The position numbers and the translations under genes were made by a program. From Prorocentrum cordatum (taxonomy: Eukaryota; Sar; Dinophyceae; Prorocentrales; Prorocentraceae), in the NCBI GenBank assembly GCA_963575745.1, contig CAUYUJ010017967.1:1-45000 (forward strand): a stretch of 45,000 bases of DNA. Direction: 5' to 3'. The notes under the pieces are model-generated. The model saw only the letters and a program-made list of their open reading frames with translations. It was not told the DNA's origin and did no database searches. Each line of letters begins with the position of its first letter. The stretch's first letter is position 1. Shown here piece by piece: positions 40,196 through 45,000 of this stretch.

Positions 40196-40403
40196 TGCCG
40201 ACATTGCCGCCCGCGCCCGCGGGGGCAGCCCCAGAACCGCGCGGTGCCTGCGCGCTGGCGCGTGCGCCTGGCGCCGGGCGCGTCGGCCTCGGCGGGCAGG
40301 CAACGCCCTGCAGCCGCGCGACTTCGGCCTCCCGCGCCGGGATCTCCGCCCAGTCCGCCCGCCGGATCTCGAAAAGCACGACACGGCGCGAACATAGGAT
40401 CGT

Positions 40404-40491
40404 GGAGCTCCGCGCAGATTTCCTGGATCGGCGCCGGAGGCGCCGCCGGGGAGGGCCCGGCGACGATCCGATAACTCCGCGCGGAGCTCCG
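40404..40491. repeat. Foldback with ~34-bp arms
   Basis: GGAGCTCCGCGCAGATTTCC, GGATCGGCGCCGG on the left pairs with CCGGCGACGATCC, CTCCGCGCGGAGCTCC on the right, with few mismatches and a ~19-nt GC-rich loop. Confidence 0.75.
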
Positions 40492-40744
40492 AAAGTCTAC
40501 GGTTATGCCGCGTTGTGTTCCTCGAGGATCGTCTGCCTCTCAAGGCCCAGGGGGGCGGCCCACGCCTCGAAGCACAGTCCGGCGGGCGGCGCGCCCAGCA
40601 GCGGGGTGGCGACTGGCAAGGCTTCGGGCTGCGCGCAGACACGCCGCCTAGGTAGTCCCAGCTGACGAGCCGGCGAGGCCGGCGGAAGCTCACCACAGAG
40701 CGCCTGCTCAACAAGCTATCACATAAATCACAGGTTTGAGGTCG

Positions 40745-41470
40745 TCAGCTGTGGTATTGCGAGTAATCCAGGCCGGTCTCAATACTCCAACCACGGGCCG
40801 CGGAGCGGCCCAGGGGCACCGCCGAAGGCGGCCAGGGCGTTGAGACCGCCCCGGCCAACAGCGCAGCTGAGTGAACACCTCTCAACATCGAGCCCTCTCC
40901 CACGCAGCCGTTCTCGACTCGAAAGGAAAACCTGCATTTTCCAACGTGGCCTGCTTTGGATCGCACGCGCCCCGTAACAGCGGTCGTTTGGACGGAACCG
41001 CCGCAGCGCGGGCAGGCATACTCAACGACGGGGCGCTGCATCTTCCCGACGGCCCCGCGCATCGGCCCGCCAGCCCCCGACAGGAGCTTCCGAACCTTGC
41101 GAGTCCTCTCTCTTTCTCGCCCGGCCCTCTTGCTGGCTGCTTTGGCTGACGACTCGACTCTTAACCGGCACGTTTCAAGTACTTGCGCGGCTTCGCCTTC
41201 CCACCAACAACTCGGCGCGGCGACCATCCGGCGAAGGGCGCAGCAACTGTCTGGGACTGATCGCCGCGCATGCGCTTGATAGCCTTCTGCGTGGCACTCA
41301 TGGTGATCCTGGGCGCGTCGCCCTTTCCGTCGCGCACCCACTCAGGCCATCGTTTTTTCATGAATGAGGCGGCTCGCTTCTCCACGGCGTTTCTTGCGGA
41401 TCCTCGCTGGCCGAAACCGCCCTCCAAATCAAAGTTGTGCGAAGATGTGGCCCGCCACCGTGCTTGCAGC
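40745..41470 (-). pseudogene. Cys-rich ribbon protein fragment, one frameshift
   Basis: From about 41455 the minus strand reads NFDLEGGFGQRGSARNAVEK, then KKRWPEWVRDGKGDAPRITM and a basic end at a TAA near 41161. In the next frame the sequence continues with KAASKRAGRERERTRK and the motif YACPRCGGSVQ, TGRVRSK, GKCRFSFRVENG, where C-x2-C (near 41014 and 41005) and a later GKC (near 40936) suggest a zinc ribbon. The basic region and ribbon recall DNA- or RNA-binding proteins, but no family is assigned. The 3' end overlaps the multi-hairpin element, so the true C-terminus is uncertain. Confidence 0.45.
40766..40860 (-). repeat. GC-rich multi-hairpin element
   Basis: GGCCGGTCTCAA near 40770 pairs with TTGAGACCGCCCCGGCC near 40839-40857. 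Inside lie GGGCCGC-GGA-GCGGCCC (40794-40810) and CCGCC-GAA-GGCGG (40822-40834). The layout, an outer stem with two inner hairpins, suggests a structured RNA or a repeat 3' end. No Pol III boxes were confirmed. Confidence 0.55.
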
Positions 41471-41639
41471 ACGTTGAGGCGTGGAAGAATACCAAAGGCT
41501 GCCTGGCAAGGTTTTTGTAATCTTCCAAGGGGCCCCCCACCCTCCGGGGCACGCTTCGGCGAGGCTGCGTCGCCTCTACTCCCGGGGGGGGCCTGGGCGG
41601 CCACGGCGTTTCCCTAGAACTCTCCAAGGCCGCCATGAC
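41471..41639. other. No gene recognised
   Basis: GC-rich spacer between the ribbon fragment and a CCAAGA-type array. Confidence 0.4.
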
Positions 41640-41935
41640 TGCCCGGGAAATCCACCTAGGTTCCCAAGGTGGCGCGAGATGCCTCCAAGACGGCCCCAGA
41701 TGGCCCCGAGATGGCCCAATAGGCCTCTAAGATGGCCCAAGAGGCCTGCAAGAGCCTCGCCAAGAGGTCCCCAAGAAGCAAAAATCACAATTGTCCCTCA
41801 AGTTTTTTAGCATCGATAACTTCCCGACGCTCCAAGACGACCCAAGAAACCCCCAAGATCGCCGCTAAGGCGGCCCTACAGGCTTCCAAGAGGGCCCGAA
41901 GGCGGCCCAACCGCGCCCCAAGACGGCCCAAAGCG
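41640..41935 (+). repeat. CCAAGACGGCC short repeat array
   Basis: CCAAGACGGCCC, AAGATGGCCC and AAGAGGTCCCC units. AAGCAAAAATCACAATTGTCCC near 41777 resembles GCAAAAATCGTCTCGTTCCC in the 23.5-24.2 kb duplication, so these blocks share more than the short unit. Confidence 0.88.
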
Positions 41936-42057
41936 ACGTGTATGCCGTTGGCGACGATGGTGATGGTGATGATGGTGAAGATAGAAGTGATGATTGTGGT
42001 GGCGACGGTGTTAATGATTCGTGGGAATCAGCATGCGATGGAGCAGAAACGGGAGAC

Positions 42058-42140
42058 GGAGGAGGAGGAGGAGGAGGAGGAGGAGGAGGAGGAGGAGGAG
42101 GAGGAGGAGGAGGAGGACGGGGAGGAGGACGAGGGAGGAG
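42058..42140 (+). repeat. (GGA)n microsatellite
   Basis: Nearly pure GGA/GAG triplets, then GGAGGACGAGGGAGG. Confidence 0.95.
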
Positions 42141-42214
42141 TTGGAGGAACATCTTTCCTCCACGCGCGCACCCGTTGGAACTGCTGAAATCGAACAGGGC
42201 TGGGCGGGGGAGGG

Positions 42215-42474
42215 GCGGGAAAACCCGTAAATCCGTAAACCTCTAAACTTGGGGCCGAAATGTGCACCCGGAACTGATTTTTCGCCAAGGTTGGGGGGAA
42301 GGGGGGGGGCGGCAGGAAAACCCGTAAATCCGTAAACCCGTAAACCTGGCGCCGAAATGCGCAACCCGAACGAACTTTTCGCGTAAACGAGAAAACCCGA
42401 AAACGCGAAAAGTCGTAAACTTTACGACTTTTCGACTTTTCGCGTAAATTGTGCGAGCCCGCGCCCGCTTACAG
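42215..42474 (+). repeat. GTAAA-rich tail module with an internal inversion point
   Basis: Two units share GGAAAACCCGTAAATCCGTAAAC at about 42219 and 42312. At 42406-42434 there is a perfect inverted repeat, CGAAAAGTCGTAAA, one C, then TTTACGACTTTTCG, after which the module reads in reverse orientation to the junction at 42475. Confidence 0.88.
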
Positions 42475-43372
42475 CAACTACTCCTCGCCAGCTTGGACGC
42501 CTCGTGGCCCCATACTGAACTCCACCGACGGCCCGAATGCCACCGCCCGCATGCGGTCCCCCCACCAAGTGCGACGTTTCGTGGGCCCATGCTGAGTTCC
42601 ACCGACAGCCCCAGTGCTACCGCCCGCATGCGTTTCCCCCCCCACACCCAGTGCAGTGCTCCGTTGCCCCATAAGGAGCGCTACCGAAAAAGATATTCAC
42701 AATTGCGGTACTCACAGCTGCATATGGTTGGGCCATCCGCCAGGATATGTAACGAATTTCGGCATGCGCCCGCGACGACGCGCGCGCGCGCACATCGTCA
42801 CATGTTTGGCGAAGGATTCTCGCGACAGCACGCGCGCAAGAGCGTTCAAACGAATTCGGGATGCGCGCGCGAGAAACCAGCTTGTTAGAATTGCATGTAC
42901 ATGTCAAAAAACCTGTGGTTATATGAAGAACGCGCAAGAACGCGCGCGCGCGATCTATGTAATTAGCCTGGCGAAGGACCCAACCATATGCAGTTGTGAA
43001 TACCGTCGTTGTGAGTATCGCATTCGGTGGCACTCTCTATGGGCCAAGAAACGCTGTCCTGGGTGGGGGAGACGCATGCGAACTGTGCCACTGGGACTTC
43101 GGGGGGGCTCCCTATGGGGCTACGAAGCGCTGTCCTGGGTGGGAGATACGCATGCGGCCCCCCCACTGGGGCCTTTGGTGGAGCTCCCTATGGGGCCACG
43201 AAACGCTGTCCTGGGCGTGGGGAGCGCATGCGGGCACCCCCACTGGGGCCTTCGGTGGAGCTCCCTATGGGGCCACGTTGCGCTGCCCTGGGCGTGGGGG
43301 ACGCATGCGGGCACCCCCACTGGGACCTTCGATGGAGCTCCCTATGGGGCTACGAAGCGTGTGATGGGTGTG
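42475..43372. repeat. Large palindromic element: satellite, inverted repeat, CG core, inverted repeat, reversed satellite
   Basis: After CAACTACTCCTCGCCAGC (42475-42492) come three 77-bp units in plus orientation (near 42496, 42572 and 42653). A ~60-bp arm at 42693-42752 (CTGCATATGGTTGGG, CGCCAGG) is the inverse of 42965-43025. Between them is a CG-rich core with alternating CG runs (42778-42792, 42944-42956). Five 77-bp units follow at 43035-43372 in minus orientation (CTCCCTATGGGGCCACGAAA). No ORF in it looks real. Confidence 0.88.
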
Positions 43373-43447
43373 CCGAGAGCAGAGGCAATGAGGGGGAGAA
43401 GGGAGGACGGGGAGGGAGAAACGGGAGGAGGAAGGAACGCGGGGCGC
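43373..43447 (-). repeat. Pyrimidine leader module, copy 2
   Basis: Read on the minus strand it starts CGCCCCGCGTTCC, is CTCC-rich and ends TCGGCACACCCATCACACG before the satellite, as at 36361-36456. Confidence 0.8.
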
Positions 43448-43479
43448 TGTCTGTTGGACACTCGATTTTGAAATTCTTG

Positions 43480-43628
43480 CGACACATGCGGTGTTTGAAT
43501 ACTTGCGGCATGCGCGCGCGACGACGTGCGCGTGCGCACTTCGTCTTATATTTTGCAAGGGGTTCGTGAACACTGATGATGTTTGATGAACGAGTGCGCG
43601 CGCATAGAATTCCTTTTGGCAGAACATG
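43480..43628 (-). repeat. CG-rich core-like module
   Basis: Contains CGGCATGCGCGCGCGACGAC and GAGTGCGCGCGCATAGAATT, comparable with the core modules at 36089 and 42760. It stands outside the leader, as at 36 kb. Confidence 0.55.
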
Positions 43629-43916
43629 ACGGGGGGGTCGATACCAGTCGGGCTGGGATGGTATGAATTCATATTTCGGATGGACGATGGGGCAGAAGCG
43701 TATGTACATTGCAATACGAAAAAAAAAAGGAACGTTAAGTCCGGAGGGGGGGGACGGGGGATATCCTACATTTTAATGAGAAAAGAGGACAAGGACAGAG
43801 AGAGAGAGAGGGAGAGCGAGATGAGAGATGAAGATGGGAGGGAGGAAGAGGAACAGAGCAGAGGGAGAGAGGACAGGTAGAGGACAGAACAGAATAATGG
43901 GGCGGTTCTCTGCCGG
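43629..43916. other. 3' flank of the RING-H2 exon; (GA)n at 43797-43815
   Basis: Possible 3' untranslated region of the minus-strand gene. It contains an A10 run at about 43721 and purine-rich sequence. Confidence 0.4.
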
Positions 43917-44030
43917 CTAGCTCGCCGCGGCCCTGGTCGAAGTCAGCAAGGGCCTGATGTCCGTTCTGCACGTCGGGCACAGCGACGCCTTCCGCAGCCA
44001 GGGCATCACGCAATCCACGTGGAAGACGTG
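43917..44030 (-). CDS. C-terminal exon of a RING-H2 zinc-finger protein (partial)
   Basis: The minus strand reads HVFHVDCVMPWLRKAS, LCPTCRTDIRP and a short tail to a TAG at 43917-43919, 37 residues in all. H-x2-H-x2-C-x10-C-x2-C with W and L in place is the second half of a RING-H2 finger, a domain typical of E3 ubiquitin ligases, where it binds the E2 enzyme. The third Cys and the first C-x2-C pair are absent upstream in this frame; instead a CCCCAG acceptor abuts the first His codon at 44030/44031, so those residues should be in an upstream exon, to the right. That side is (TCC)n and (TAC)n repeat to the window end, so the intron appears to be made of microsatellite. Confidence 0.75.
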   Translation of the reverse strand, partial: HVFHVDCVMPWLRKASLCPTCRTDIRPLLTSTRAAAS

Positions 44031-44044
44031 CTGGGGCTGTGGTC

Positions 44045-44400
44045 GTTTGGCCACCCCAACGGGCCCCTCCCTCTATCCTCCTCCATCCTCCATGCTCCTC
44101 ATCCTCCATGCTATCGCTCCTCAATCGTTTTCCTTCTGCTCGTCGTCGTCATCGTCCTCCTCCCCTTCTTTTCCTCCGCTTTCTTCTCCTAATCCTCCTC
44201 TATCATTCCCCTCGTCCTCCTGATCTTCCTGTCCTCGTCCTCTGGCCGGTCCTCACATTCCTGCTCCTCTTCCTCCAGCTCCTCCAATTTCTCCTCCCCC
44301 ATTTCCACAATTCCATCATCCGCCTTCTCCCCCTCCCACTCCTCCTCCTCCTCCTCCGCAGCCTCCTCCTCCACCTTTTCCCCCTCTTCCTCCTCATCCT
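44045..44400 (+). repeat. (TCC)n-rich pyrimidine tract
   Basis: CCTCC, CTTCTCC and TCCTCC units with frequent interruptions. It probably lies in the intron of the RING-H2 gene. Confidence 0.9.
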
Positions 44401-44411
44401 CAAACTACGAT

Positions 44412-44460
<49 letters not shown>

Positions 44461-44553
44461 GCTACTGCTACTACTGCTACTACTGCTACTACTACTACTG
44501 CGGCTACGACTGCGACTACTACTACTACTAATACTACTACGTCTTCTTTTGTT

Positions 44554-44624
<71 letters not shown>

Positions 44625-44745
44625 GTTACTACGAGTACTACTAGTACTACGAGTACTACTAGTAGTACTACTACTACTACTACTACTACTACTACGACTA
44701 CTACTAAGACTACTGCGACTACTACTACTACTACTACGACCACCG

Positions 44746-44788
<43 letters not shown>

Positions 44789-44798
44789 GACTACTACA

Positions 44799-44839
<41 letters not shown>

Positions 44840-44859
44840 CACAACCACTACTCCTACTC

Positions 44860-44893
<34 letters not shown>

Positions 44894-44929
44894 CACTACT
44901 AAATACTACTAGTTCTACTACTACTACTA

Positions 44930-44962
<33 letters not shown>

Positions 44963-45000
44963 GTAGTACTAATACTACTACTACTATGACAGGCGCCACT
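44401..45000 (+). repeat. (TAC)n microsatellite, ~590 bp, reaching the window edge
   Basis: ACTACTACT runs with GCT, GTT and GAC interruptions. A few AGTAGT switches (for example near 44658 and 44960) make local inverted repeats. The last 15 bases leave the repeat. Confidence 0.95.

Noticed and set aside
1-45000. tRNA, rRNA or snRNA genes
   Set aside because: No convincing cloverleaf with anticodon or known RNA signature was found by eye. A tRNAscan or Rfam scan would be decisive.

Overview
The window is almost certainly nuclear DNA of a dinoflagellate. The strongest evidence is a 22-nt match, on the minus strand at 5764-5785, to the conserved dinoflagellate spliced leader (DinoSL), placed directly ahead of a long open frame. 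Supporting signs are high GC, an old non-LTR retrotransposon of the ORF1 / endonuclease / reverse-transcriptase type, very low gene density and extreme satellite and microsatellite load. I see no prokaryotic operon, rRNA, tRNA or CRISPR array. Because the DNA is GC-rich and repetitive, most long open frames are by-products of repeats, and I have left them out.

Layout. 0-4.6 kb: a purine/pyrimidine tract, a degenerate 111-bp tandem array (1.04-3.36 kb) and a small 50-bp array. 4.6-5.8 kb: the best protein-coding candidate, a 377-codon ORF on the minus strand carrying DinoSL at its 5' end, probably a reinserted processed transcript. 5.8-13.0 kb: trinucleotide tracts, a 144-bp inverted-repeat element, a 2.8-kb array of 89-bp satellite units running into a (GCTGT)n tract, and a foldback element. 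14.5-22.4 kb: one decayed LINE on the minus strand, with ORF1 (zinc knuckle, coiled coil, Gln-rich), endonuclease, reverse transcriptase and 3' part in that order, preceded by seven 73-bp repeats that sit where promoter monomers would be. 23.4-26.3 kb: CCAAGA-type short repeats, a 360-bp duplication and a pyrimidine-to-purine switch. 26.4-29.8 kb: several direct and inverted copies of a ~0.6-0.8 kb repeat element. 30-34 kb: three or four possible gene fragments. 36-39.4 kb and 42.2-43.6 kb: a modular element family made of a CG-rich core, a pyrimidine leader, 77-bp satellite units and a GTAAA-rich tail, arranged once linearly and once as a large palindrome. 40.7-41.5 kb: a frameshifted fragment with a Cys-rich ribbon. 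43.9-44.03 kb: what looks like the last exon of a RING-H2 protein. From 44.4 kb to the window edge: a (TAC)n microsatellite.

No pathway can be reconstructed. The biology of the window is mainly that of mobile and tandem DNA. A retrotransposon could supply the enzymes for reverse-transcribing a spliced-leader mRNA such as the one at 4.6-5.8 kb, and dispersed modules recur in different orders and orientations across the 45 kb. All boundaries of repeats are by eye and should be read as accurate to roughly 10-30 bp unless a precise match is stated.
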